Assembly (NCBI RefSeq): GCF_030813695.1
Contig: NZ_JAUSVA010000002.1
Span: forward strand, 992,001 to 1,056,000
Direction: 5' to 3'
DNA: 64,000 bases
Origin: Kitasatospora herbaricolor
Lineage (GTDB): Bacteria; Actinomycetota; Actinomycetes; Streptomycetales; Streptomycetaceae
The notes beneath the pieces are model-generated. The model was not told the DNA's origin, did not search any database, and saw only the letters and a list, made by a program, of their open reading frames with translations. Below, in pieces: positions 29,584 through 37,765 of this stretch (within the stretch, counting starts at the first letter, position 1; each line of letters begins with the position of its first letter). The position numbers and the translations under genes were made by a program.

Positions 29584-30729
29584 CTACTTGACGACGACCG
29601 CGGCGGCGAGCTTGGAGAGCGGCTCGGCCAGCGCGTTGACGGCGTCCGAGAAGGCCTTGCGCTCGGCCTCGGTGACCTTGTCGTACGAGGTGTAGGTGGC
29701 GTCGGCCTGCTTGTACTTCGCCAGCAGGGCCTGGAGGGCGGCGAACTCGCCGTCCAGGGTCTTGGCGAGCTCGGCGTCCTTCTCGGCCGCGACGGGCTTC
29801 AGCAGCTCGTAGGCGTACTTGGCGCCCTCGACGTTGGCCGCGAAGTCGGACAGGTCGGTGTGGCTGTAGCGGTCCTCCTCACCGGTGACCTTGCCGGTGG
29901 CGACCTCGTCCAGCAGCTCCTTGGCGCCGTTGGCCATGCTGGTCGCGGTGATCTCGGCGGTGGGGACCTTCGTCTGCCAGTCCTTCAGGTCCGTCACCAG
30001 CTGGTCGGCGAGCTTCCTGTCGGCGTCGCTGATCGCACCGTCCGCCCAGAGCGACTTCTCCAGCTTGTGCCAGCCGGTCCACTCCTGGCCGGCCTCCAGG
30101 CCGTCCTCACGGGTGTCGGTCTTCGGGTCGATGTCGCCGAAGCTCTCGGCCACCGGCTCGGTGCGCTCCCAGCCGACGCGGGAGGCGGCGAACAGGGACT
30201 TCGCCTTCTCCAGGTCGCCGGCCTTGACGGCGTCCGCGAACTGCTGCACCACCGGGATCGTCGCGTCGGCCTGCTCCTGCGCGTACTTGCGGTAGGAGTC
30301 GACGGCGGCGGTCAGCCGGGGGTCGGTCGCGCCGGCCGCGGCGGCGGCGTCGCCCGTCACGGTGATCTTCTGCCGGATGCCGTCGCCGACCATGCCCGGC
30401 TTGCAGGCGACCTCGTACTCGCCGGCCTTGATCTCGGCGGCGATGGTCGCCTTGGTGCCCGGGCCGATGTTCTCCCGCTCGGTGACGATCTTGTCACCCG
30501 CGGCGTAGACGTAGACCTCGGTGGACTTCGAGCCCTTGTTCTGGACCTCGATGCTGACGTGCCCGGCCGGGAAGGTCGTCCGCGACACCTCGCACGCGCT
30601 GTCGGAGGCGGTCACCTGCACGGCGTCGGCGGAGGACTTGTCGTCCTTCTTCTGCGAACAGCCGGTCAGCACGGCCGCCGCGACGGCGAGGGTGAGCAGC
30701 GATGCTGCGGTCGAACGACGGGCGGACAT
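29584..30729 (-). CDS. efeO: EfeO iron-binding lipoprotein
   Basis: 381 residues. A lipoprotein signal ends at VLTGC (Cys24). The N-terminal cupredoxin-like domain contains CEVSRTTFPAGHVSIEVQNKG and EYEVACKPGMVGDG. The C-terminal M75-peptidase-like domain has the HxxE metal motif in GWHKLEKSLW. EfeO binds iron outside the cell and hands it to EfeU. GGAG lies six bases before the ATG. It heads the operon efeO-efeB-efeU behind an iron box. Confidence 0.95.
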   Translation of the reverse strand: MSARRSTAASLLTLAVAAAVLTGCSQKKDDKSSADAVQVTASDSACEVSRTTFPAGHVSIEVQNKGSKSTEVYVYAAGDKIVTERENIGPGTKATIAAEIKAGEYEVACKPGMVGDGIRQKITVTGDAAAAAGATDPRLTAAVDSYRKYAQEQADATIPVVQQFADAVKAGDLEKAKSLFAASRVGWERTEPVAESFGDIDPKTDTREDGLEAGQEWTGWHKLEKSLWADGAISDADRKLADQLVTDLKDWQTKVPTAEITATSMANGAKELLDEVATGKVTGEEDRYSHTDLSDFAANVEGAKYAYELLKPVAAEKDAELAKTLDGEFAALQALLAKYKQADATYTSYDKVTEAERKAFSDAVNALAEPLSKLAAAVVVK

Positions 30730-30810
30730 GAGTGCTCCACAGGCAGGCAGGGCGAAGAGGGCAGGGCAAGTCCGAGGAGACGGAACCGGCGACACCGGCG
30801 CCCCCTCGAC

Positions 30811-30829
30811 TTAGCTGAGGCATACCTTA
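30811..30829 (-). promoter_or_regulatory. Iron box (DmdR1/IdeR-type) upstream of efeO
   Basis: TTAGCTGAGGCATACCTTA matches the 19-bp actinobacterial iron-box consensus at 14 positions, including the TTAG and AGGC half and the ACCT of the other half. It lies 82 bases upstream of efeO in an A/T-richer patch, consistent with iron repression. Confidence 0.75.
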
Positions 30830-30980
30830 GGGAATATCGATTTGTCCGTCCACACCAGCCCCCACCTCTCCGACATGCGGACACGCCGGTGAGACGAGCA
30901 CCGCCCGACGGGAGTCACCCCGGGCGGGTCGGCCCGGTCGGCCGGGCCGACCGCCGGGCCCGGCCGGCCGGCCGCCACCA

Positions 30981-31817
30981 TCACGCCCCGGGCGCTCGGC
31001 CCACCCGGCGGGCCGCCGCGCGCGCCGTCCAGCGGCCGTCGTGCCGGGTGATCCTGATCGGGTGCGCGAAGCAGTCGCTGATCAGCTCCGTGGTGATCAC
31101 CTCGTCCACCTTGCCCGCGGCGACGCACTCGCCGTCCCGCAGCAGCAGGGCGTGCGTGGTGCTCTCCGGCAGCTCCTCCAGGTGGTGCGTCACGAGCACG
31201 CTGGCCAGTTCGGGGTGCTGGTGCCGCAGCAGGTCCAGGCTGTCGAGCAGTTGCTCCCGGGCCGTCAGATCCAGCCCGGTGGCCGGCTCGTCCAGCAGCA
31301 GCAGGCGCGGGCTCGGCATCAGCGCGCGGGCGATCAGGGTCCGGCCGCGCTCGCCCTGCGAGAGGGTCGGCCAGGTGGCCTCCGCCATCGCGGCGATGCC
31401 GAGGGTGTCCATCACCTGGTCGGCCCGGGCCTGCTCGGCGGCGGTCGGCGACTTCTGCAGGTCCGGCTCGATGCTGTTGCCCAGGCCGGTGAGGACGACC
31501 TCCCGGACGGTCAGCGGCGAGCGCAGCGGGTGCCGCGGGTTGACGTGCCCGAGGTAGGCGCGCAGGTCCCGGATGTCCACCCGGCCGAGCCGGCGGCCCA
31601 GCACGTCGACCTCGCCCCTGGTGGGGTGCGAGACGGCCCCGAGCAGCGCGAGCAGCGTGCTCTTGCCCGCGCCGTTGGCGCCCAGCAGGGCCCAGTGCTC
31701 GCCGGGTTCGACGGTCAGCGAGATCCCGCGCAGCAGATACCGGCCGTCGCGCACCACGTCCACCTCCCGGGTGCGCAGCAGCGGGCCGTCGGACAGCGGG
31801 GATGCGGACAGGCTCAT
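30981..31817 (-). CDS. ABC transporter ATP-binding protein without permease
   Basis: 278 residues, one nucleotide-binding domain: Walker A GANGAGKST, Q-loop region YLGHVNPRHP, signature LSQGERGR, Walker B LLLLDEPATGLD and the switch histidine in LVTHHLEE. Sequence style is close to the YlmA/ModF-like iron-chelate or metal ATPases. No permease or binding protein is beside it, so it serves another locus or has a non-transport role. GGAGTG supports the ATG. It is divergent from the adenylation/membrane gene. Confidence 0.88.
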   Translation of the reverse strand: MSLSASPLSDGPLLRTREVDVVRDGRYLLRGISLTVEPGEHWALLGANGAGKSTLLALLGAVSHPTRGEVDVLGRRLGRVDIRDLRAYLGHVNPRHPLRSPLTVREVVLTGLGNSIEPDLQKSPTAAEQARADQVMDTLGIAAMAEATWPTLSQGERGRTLIARALMPSPRLLLLDEPATGLDLTAREQLLDSLDLLRHQHPELASVLVTHHLEELPESTTHALLLRDGECVAAGKVDEVITTELISDCFAHPIRITRHDGRWTARAAARRVGRAPGA

Positions 31818-32119
31818 GGGGATGCACTCCTGGACGGGCGGACTTCCGGGACACCGGACGACGGCGGGCCTGCCGGAGCGGCATGGTGACGGTGCGTCAG
31901 AGCTGTCCGCGCGGGCGGGCCCGGGTGTGGCGGCCTCGCGCGGCTCGGGGCCGGTCGTCCGCGTGCAGACTAGCAAGCCCGCCCGGCCCCCGGGCGGTGG
32001 GCCCTCGACCCGGGCGCGACCGACCTGGGCGTTCGCCCGGTACGGGACCGCCGCGGCGGGCAGTATCAGGACAGTCGCGCGCCGGGGTGCGCGGCGCCGA
32101 GCACGGAGGGGGACGGAAC
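31818..32119. other. Divergent promoter region, ABC ATPase / adenylation gene
   Basis: 302 bases between divergent starts. GC-rich with no clear promoter hexamers or dyad that I could identify. Confidence 0.4.
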
Positions 32120-34435
32120 GTGGACGCTGGATCGACCGACGGCGGCGGTACGGGTGGGACCGGGACGGCTGGGACCGGAACGGGCTGGGCGGGGGTGGGC
32201 AGGACCGGGGCGGGGGCCGCGGGAGCCGGCGCCACCGGTGCAGGTACCGGAACGGGCGAGGGGACGGGCATCCACCGGCTCTTCGAGGCACACGCCCGAA
32301 GGGCGCCCGCCGCGGTGGCCCTCCGCTTCGGCGACCAGCGGTTGACGTACGGCGAGTTGGACGCCCGGGCCAACCGGCTGGCCCGCCACCTGCTGGCCGC
32401 CGGACTGGCGCCGGGCGGCCTCGCCGCCGTGTCGATGGGCCGCGGACCGGACATCCTGGTTGCCCTGCTCGCGGTGCTCAAGGCCGGCGGCGCGTACCTG
32501 CCCCTGGAGCCGGCCGGCCCGGACCCGCTGCTGCGCCGGATCCTCGCCGAGGCCGCCCCCGCCGTGGTGGTGACCCACGAGAGCCACCGGGTGCGGCTGG
32601 CCGACGCCACCGCGGGCGCGGTGGTCTGCCTGGACTCCGCCGCCGGGGCGATCGCCGCCCGTTCCGCCGAGCCGCTCCCGGCCACCGCAGCCGCGGGCCT
32701 CGCCTGTGTGGTCTTCACCTCCGGCTCGACCGGCGACCCCAAGGGCGCGATGATCGAGCACCGCTCACTGCTCGCCGCCTGCCGGGCCTGGCAGCAGGTC
32801 TACGAGCTCTCCCCCGACGACCGGATCCTGCAGAGCGCCACCCTGGAGTTCGACGTCTTCACCGGCGACTGGGTCCGCGCCCTCTGCTCCGGCGCCACCC
32901 TGGTGATGGCCCGGCGCAACTTCACCCTGGACCGCACCGCCGGGATCGCCGAGCTGGTGGAGCTCGCCGTCGCCGAGGGCGTCACCGTCCTGGAGCTCAA
33001 TCTGCACAACGCCCGGCGCCTGTACGCCCATCTGCGTTCGGCCGCCGGGAGCCCCGGCCTGCCGGGCGTTCGGCTGCTGACGGTCGGCGCCGACAAGTGG
33101 TACCTCGACGAGCAGTCGGCGCTGCAGGAACTGCTCGGGCCGGAGGTCCGGCTGCTCAATGTGTACGGCACGGCCGAGACGTGCGTGGACAGTGCCTGGT
33201 TCGACGCCCGTGGCCTCGACCCGGACGGCCCGGACGCCGGTGGCCTCGACGCCTCCGGCCCGGCCGACGACGACGGGGCCGACACCGGGGTCGACGACGC
33301 GGACGGCAACCGCACTGCTCCGCGCCGCCGTTCGCTGATCGGCGTGGCGTTCCCCGGCACCCGGCTGTACGTGCTCGGGCCGGACGGCAGGCCGCTGCCG
33401 CCCGGCCACGGCCCGGTGCCCGGCGAGATCGCGATCGGCGGGTCCGGCGTCGGGCCCGGCTACCTGGGCCGCCCGGGCGCGACCGCGCAGCGCTTCCGCA
33501 GCGCCGACTTCGACCCGGACGGCCGGATCCACCTCACCGGGGACCTCGGCCGGCTGCGCGCGGACGGTCTGCTCGAATTCGTCGGGCGCGCCGACGGTTT
33601 CCCGGGCGGCCCGGCCCGCGCCGCGGCGGCGGCCGAGGCCGAGGCGGTCCTGGGCGCCCACCCGGGGGTCGCGCAGTGCGTGGTCGCCGAGGTCGAGACC
33701 GCCCCCGGGCGACGGTCCCTGGTGGCGTACGTCGTCGTGACCGGCGAGGGGGCCGACAGCTGGACGCTCACCACCCATCTGCGCGAGCGGTTGCCCCTCG
33801 CCCAGCTGCCGGAGGCCGTCGTCCTGCTGCCGTCGCTGCCGCGCACCCGGGCGGGCAAGCCCGACCGGCGGGCCCTGCCGCTGCCGGCGCCGGACGGCCA
33901 CGCCGCCGGCCACACCCTGCCCGGCCCCCGGTCCGCGAAGGGCGGCAGGCCGGGTGGCAAGGCCGGCGGACGCCCCGGCACCGGCGAGCCACCCTCCCCC
34001 GGGGCGCAGTGGCTCGCCGGGTCCTGCCTCGCGGTCGCCCTCGGCCTGCTCACGAGCCTGGCGACCTTCGTCCTGTTCCCCGGTTCGACCGATGTGGTCG
34101 GCATTCCCTCACCCTGGGCCGGCCTGCTCCGGCTGCTCCACATCTGCGAGTGCCTGTCGTTCGGCGCGGGGGTGGTCGTCCTGCTCGCCGGCCGCCCGGC
34201 GGTCCGCCGGCTGGGCCGGTCACCGGCGCTCACCACCGCGGCCCACCTCTCCCTGGTCTGGCTGCTCGCCGCCTGGTGGCCGCAGGACAACCTCTACCGG
34301 ACGAGCCGGGCGACCGACTGGCCCCGCCAGGTCGCCCTGGTCTACACGTTCAACGTGACGCTGATGCTGGCGGCGCTGGTCCTCGTGCGGTTCGTCACCT
34401 GGCGCGCGCGGCCGGCCCGCGACGGGAAGGGGTGA
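32120..34435 (+). CDS. Adenylation domain fused to a membrane domain
   Basis: 771 residues from GTG 32120. After a Gly/Thr/Ala-rich leader, residues about 60-600 form an NRPS-type adenylation domain: core A3 FTSGSTGDPKG, A4 region EFDVFTGDW (Asp for an alpha-amino group), A5 NVYGTAE, A7 TGDLGR and A10 TRAGKPDRRAL (catalytic Lys). An acidic insert of about 45 residues follows A5. No carrier-protein motif follows; instead a basic Gly/Pro linker leads to four membrane helices (about 635-765). It probably activates an amino acid at the membrane, but the acceptor is unknown. It differs from poly-lysine synthetases, which add a carrier and condensation domains. It is convergent with an ATP-grasp gene. 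Confidence 0.85.
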   Translation: MDAGSTDGGGTGGTGTAGTGTGWAGVGRTGAGAAGAGATGAGTGTGEGTGIHRLFEAHARRAPAAVALRFGDQRLTYGELDARANRLARHLLAAGLAPGGLAAVSMGRGPDILVALLAVLKAGGAYLPLEPAGPDPLLRRILAEAAPAVVVTHESHRVRLADATAGAVVCLDSAAGAIAARSAEPLPATAAAGLACVVFTSGSTGDPKGAMIEHRSLLAACRAWQQVYELSPDDRILQSATLEFDVFTGDWVRALCSGATLVMARRNFTLDRTAGIAELVELAVAEGVTVLELNLHNARRLYAHLRSAAGSPGLPGVRLLTVGADKWYLDEQSALQELLGPEVRLLNVYGTAETCVDSAWFDARGLDPDGPDAGGLDASGPADDDGADTGVDDADGNRTAPRRRSLIGVAFPGTRLYVLGPDGRPLPPGHGPVPGEIAIGGSGVGPGYLGRPGATAQRFRSADFDPDGRIHLTGDLGRLRADGLLEFVGRADGFPGGPARAAAAAEAEAVLGAHPGVAQCVVAEVETAPGRRSLVAYVVVTGEGADSWTLTTHLRERLPLAQLPEAVVLLPSLPRTRAGKPDRRALPLPAPDGHAAGHTLPGPRSAKGGRPGGKAGGRPGTGEPPSPGAQWLAGSCLAVALGLLTSLATFVLFPGSTDVVGIPSPWAGLLRLLHICECLSFGAGVVVLLAGRPAVRRLGRSPALTTAAHLSLVWLLAAWWPQDNLYRTSRATDWPRQVALVYTFNVTLMLAALVLVRFVTWRARPARDGKG

Positions 34436-34469
34436 GGGCGCCCGCCCGGCGCCACCGGCCCTGCGCCGG

Positions 34470-35867
34470 CTACCCGGCCAAGGTGTCGAAGAGCTCGCCG
34501 AGGGCCTGGTTGGCGACCCGGACGAGAGACTCCGCCGCGTCCAGCGCGTCGGTGTCGCGGGCCGCGAGCGCGAGCCCGACGGAGGGCAGCTCCTGGTAGC
34601 TCGCGGTCGGCACCAGCGGCAGCAGCGTCACCCCGAGCCGGCCACAGCGCGCCCTCAGCCCCTCGACGTGGTCGAACAGCAGTTGCTGGGAGAGCCTGGC
34701 GCCCAGCGGCAGCGCGTCCAGGGTCCGCACCAGGTGCCCCGGGCCCCGCACCTCGTCCAGCCGTGCCTTGAGGACGAAGGCGACCGCCGGGCCGGTCAGC
34801 CGCAGGTTGATCTCGGTCGGGGCGAGCCGCCGGGTGCGGTCGATGACGAAGTCGACGTCGAACCAGCCCCGGTAGCCCTCCGCCGCGAGCGCGCGGCCCA
34901 CCGCCAGTCCGAACGCCTCGGCCGCCCGGGCCGGGCCCCGCGGCACGACGTGCGGGCCGACGGTCACGCCCTGGTAGTGGGTGCCGTCCACCGCCATCAC
35001 CCCGACGCCGACCGGGTGGACGGCGCCGTCCGGGCCGACCACCGCGTCGAAGGTGAGGTCGCGCAGCCGGCCGGCGCCCTCGACGTACTCCTCCAGCAGC
35101 AGGCCGCCGGGGGCGAGCGCCTCCTCGGCGGTGAGCCGGCGCAGCAGCGCCCTGGCCCCGCCGGCCTCGGCGACCTGGCGCGGGGTCACCACGGTGGTGC
35201 CGTAACCGCCGACGCCGTGCGGGGACTTCAGCACCGTGGTCGCGCCGCGCGCCGCCCGGGCGGCGATCCGGCGGGCCGCCCGGCGCGGGCCGTCCGGGCG
35301 CTCCTGGCGCGGGACGAAGATCCCGGGGTGGCCTGGCGCGATCGCCGTGAACAGCTCGTGCGAGGCCGCCTTGGACTCGTAGCGCCGGGTGACCGCCAGG
35401 GCCGCCGCCGAGCCGACGGAGGCGGCCGGGGCAGGTGCGGGGCCGGCCGGGTCGAACAGGTCGAGCAGACCGGCCGTCAGACCCCAGGGCAGGACGGGAA
35501 GCCCGGCGGAGCCGATCCGGGCCAGCAGCGCGGGTCGGGCCCGGAGCGCGTCGGCCATGCCGAGGCCGGTGTCGGCGCTGGTGGCCAGCCCGCTGTGGAG
35601 CTCGACCCGCCCCCACGCCAACTCCACGGCCAGCAGGTCGATCCAGGCGTCCTCGACCTGGTGCGGCAGCAGGATCACGGCCGGCTCGGGGCTGTAGCAG
35701 ACGGCCATCGACGCGTAGTGGTGGCCTTGCCGCCGGCGTCGCTCGGCCTGGCCGGCGTCCAGGCCGGGTGCGAGGAACTGGGCGTTGAAGTCCGCCACGT
35801 TGCCGATGTGCACGGCGGGACGGCCGTCCGCCCAGGCGTCCCGCCAACCGTCCTGTTGCTCCCCCAT
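34470..35867 (-). CDS. ATP-grasp ligase, PGM1-like
   Basis: 465 residues. The N-terminal half resembles the pre-ATP-grasp region of peptide ligases; the ATP-grasp fold covers about residues 180-390. Visible elements are the nucleotide-binding loop TVLKSPHGVGGYGTT, the hinge LLLEEYVEG and the metal-binding FDVDFVID with TEINLRLTGPAVAF. Such enzymes form amide bonds through an acyl-phosphate, as in the peptide ligase PGM1. It is convergent with the adenylation gene (34 bases apart) and follows a DUF2568 gene by 78 bases. A joint role in making an amino-acyl or peptide product is an inference. Confidence 0.82.
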   Translation of the reverse strand: MGEQQDGWRDAWADGRPAVHIGNVADFNAQFLAPGLDAGQAERRRRQGHHYASMAVCYSPEPAVILLPHQVEDAWIDLLAVELAWGRVELHSGLATSADTGLGMADALRARPALLARIGSAGLPVLPWGLTAGLLDLFDPAGPAPAPAASVGSAAALAVTRRYESKAASHELFTAIAPGHPGIFVPRQERPDGPRRAARRIAARAARGATTVLKSPHGVGGYGTTVVTPRQVAEAGGARALLRRLTAEEALAPGGLLLEEYVEGAGRLRDLTFDAVVGPDGAVHPVGVGVMAVDGTHYQGVTVGPHVVPRGPARAAEAFGLAVGRALAAEGYRGWFDVDFVIDRTRRLAPTEINLRLTGPAVAFVLKARLDEVRGPGHLVRTLDALPLGARLSQQLLFDHVEGLRARCGRLGVTLLPLVPTASYQELPSVGLALAARDTDALDAAESLVRVANQALGELFDTLAG

Positions 35868-35945
35868 GCCCCGAGCCTACGGCCCGGCGCCGCGGCCCGG
35901 CAGGCGGACCGGCGGACCCGGCGCGGCACGGGCGGCCGGTCGGGC

Positions 35946-36323
35946 TCAGTGGACGGTGTACTCCACCGCGACGGAGATCACGGCGAGGCCGCCGAAGACG
36001 GCGGCCAGCACGGGGCGCCCGGTGGCGACCAGCGCGAGCGGGGCCGTCCCCAGGACCAGCAGCTTGAGCACGATCGTGGCGGCGGTCGGCAACGGGAACT
36101 TCGGCCCGCCGGCCGCCAGGAACAGCCCCCAGACGGTGGCGGCGAGCGCCGGCGCGCCGACCGCGAGCAGGATCTTCGCGGGGACGCTGCGGCCGGTCCG
36201 CACTCCCCAGTAGCAGAGGGCCGCCAGCAGGCCCATCTCCAGCGCGAAGGCCACCCCCGCGTTGACGACGGTGACCGGGGTCCAGGTCCGTCCCGCGACC
36301 GGTCCGGGGCTGGCTGTCCGCAC
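35946..36323 (-). CDS. DUF2568 (YrdB-like) membrane protein
   Basis: 125 residues from GTG 36323 with four predicted membrane helices, opening VTVVNAGVAFALEMGLLAAL and containing WGLFLAAGG and the KLLVLGTAPLAL segment typical of the DUF2568 family. The function of the family is unknown. GGGAAGG lies 11 bases upstream. It lies just upstream of the ATP-grasp gene on the same strand, so the two may be co-transcribed. Confidence 0.78.
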   Translation of the reverse strand: MRTASPGPVAGRTWTPVTVVNAGVAFALEMGLLAALCYWGVRTGRSVPAKILLAVGAPALAATVWGLFLAAGGPKFPLPTAATIVLKLLVLGTAPLALVATGRPVLAAVFGGLAVISVAVEYTVH

Positions 36324-36497
36324 GTCTGGTCCGCCTTCCCGAGGGCTCGTCGGGCGGCGGCCCGCCACCCTGGGCGGGAGTCTGGCAGCCGGGTGCCGCC
36401 GCCGCAACCGAGTTGTCGGTTCAGGGCGTTGCCCCTCGGACGGCGGCTCCGGACGGGCGGGCCGGGCCGGAGCGGTCGGATCGGATCGGGCCGGGTC

Positions 36498-36527
36498 GGG
36501 TCAGGTCGGGCCGGGTCAGGTCGGGCC
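36498..36527. repeat. 15-bp direct repeat in a GGTCGG-rich patch
   Basis: GGGTCAGGTCGGGCC occurs twice head to tail (36498-36512, 36513-36527) inside a wider degenerate GGATCGG/GGTCGGG run (about 36475-36538), just past the stop of the next minus-strand gene. Confidence 0.7.
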
Positions 36528-36538
36528 GGATCGGGCGG

Positions 36539-36769
36539 TCAGGCCTCGCCGGGGCGCCAGGCGGGCCACTCCCAGGGGCGGTCCTCCCAGTGCACCCGCT
36601 CCGGGTCGTGCGGGTCGAGGTCGGGGAAGAGCTGGTGCAGGCGGGGCTCGAACTCCTCGGGCGCGAGCGGCTCCCAGCCGGCGCCCTCGAAGTGGACCAG
36701 CCGGTAGCGGCTGTCGGTCCGGAACCCGGCGATCTCGACCAGCGGTTTCAGGGGGGTGTCGGTGCTCAT
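36539..36769 (-). CDS. Small hypothetical protein
   Basis: 76 residues, acidic and rich in Trp, Pro and Glu (WEPLAPEEFEPRL, HWEDRPWEWPAWRPGE). No membrane segment, signal or known motif. No clear ribosome-binding site precedes the ATG, so the gene call is moderate. It resembles short cytoplasmic proteins often annotated as hypothetical in streptomycetes. Confidence 0.55.
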   Translation of the reverse strand: MSTDTPLKPLVEIAGFRTDSRYRLVHFEGAGWEPLAPEEFEPRLHQLFPDLDPHDPERVHWEDRPWEWPAWRPGEA

Positions 36770-36968
36770 GGGTCAAGGATGTGGCGGACGCCGGGGCTTC
36801 GCACCCGGCCCGCACCCGTTCGGTGCCCTCCGGTCACCCGGCCACGCCGGGGCCCGTCGCCCCCGCGCGCCGCCGCCCGGCCGATCGTCGACCGGTCATG
36901 TCCGGCGCGTCCCGTGCTCGTTGAACAGCGCGACGGGCCGCGCGGGCCCGCACAGGAGGACGAGCGCG

Positions 36969-37667
36969 ATGGACCACCTTCGGTACGACGGGCAACCCGG
37001 CGGGCAGTACGCCCCGCAGCACGGGCAGGAGCAGGACCAGCTGCCGGAGCACGGGCGGGAGGGAACACGAGGGCGGCCGGCAGCGGCGGAGCCGGCCCGC
37101 GTCCGGCGCCGCCGGCTGGTGGCACTGCCCACCTCCGGGATGCTGGTGGTGATGGCGGCCGTCCTGGTGATGTGCGGCCCGGGCGCGCAGGGCGGCGAGG
37201 ACGGGCCCGCCAGGCTATCCGGACCGTCCGCCGGCCCGGCCGGGCCGAGCCCCGAACCGCTGCCGCCACCGCCCTGGGGCGCCCTGCCGACCCCGGCGCC
37301 CGCCCCGGCTCCGGCTCCCGTCGCCGAGCCGGCGGCGGCCCCGGCCCCCCAGGACGCCGCGACTGCGGACGGCGCGGCCGGCGGCCCCGAACCCGCACCG
37401 CCCGCGGCGGACTCCCCCGCCGCGGGCACGGACGGCACCGAGGGCGCCGGCGGGGCGGGCGGAGCCGCCGGCAGGGGACCGGCCCCGCAGCGCCCGGCGC
37501 GGCCGAAGGCCTCCCGGGGCCCTGCGGCGCAGCAGGGGCCCGCCCCGGCGCCCGGCCCGGCGGCCCCGCCCGCCGCCAAGTCGCTCTGCGCGAAGGCCGA
37601 GGAGCTGGGCCAGTGGCCGGCCGGCTCGGCGCAGGCCGCGATGTGCCGTGGCATGTACGGCGGTTGA
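36969..37667 (+). CDS. Single-span membrane protein with Cys-containing C-terminal motif
   Basis: 232 residues. A Gln/Gly/His-rich cytoplasmic N-terminus and an arginine cluster (ARVRRRRL) precede one helix (LPTSGMLVVMAAVLVMCG, about residues 57-74). A long Ala/Pro/Gly stalk then leads to a short conserved-looking C-terminal module: LCAKAEELGQW followed by AAMCRGMYGG, with two cysteines. I know similar endings from other streptomycete membrane proteins, without function. AGGAGG about ten bases upstream supports the ATG. Confidence 0.72.
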   Translation: MDHLRYDGQPGGQYAPQHGQEQDQLPEHGREGTRGRPAAAEPARVRRRRLVALPTSGMLVVMAAVLVMCGPGAQGGEDGPARLSGPSAGPAGPSPEPLPPPPWGALPTPAPAPAPAPVAEPAAAPAPQDAATADGAAGGPEPAPPAADSPAAGTDGTEGAGGAGGAAGRGPAPQRPARPKASRGPAAQQGPAPAPGPAAPPAAKSLCAKAEELGQWPAGSAQAAMCRGMYGG

Positions 37668-37765
37668 CGGAACAGCCGTCCCAGGGCGGTCGACGGACCA
37701 GCCTGTGTGGCGACGGCCGGGCCCGGGCGCCGGGCCTGGCGCTCCGGGCTGCGACCGCCGTACCG

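Noticed and set aside
28056..29591. Plus-strand gene opposite efeB
   Set aside because: Composition is Arg/Pro/His-rich shadow coding; EfeB on the minus strand has full family motifs.
32120..34435. Epsilon-poly-lysine synthetase (Pls)
   Set aside because: Pls has a carrier domain after the adenylation domain and three C-terminal condensation-like domains; this protein has neither and is much shorter.
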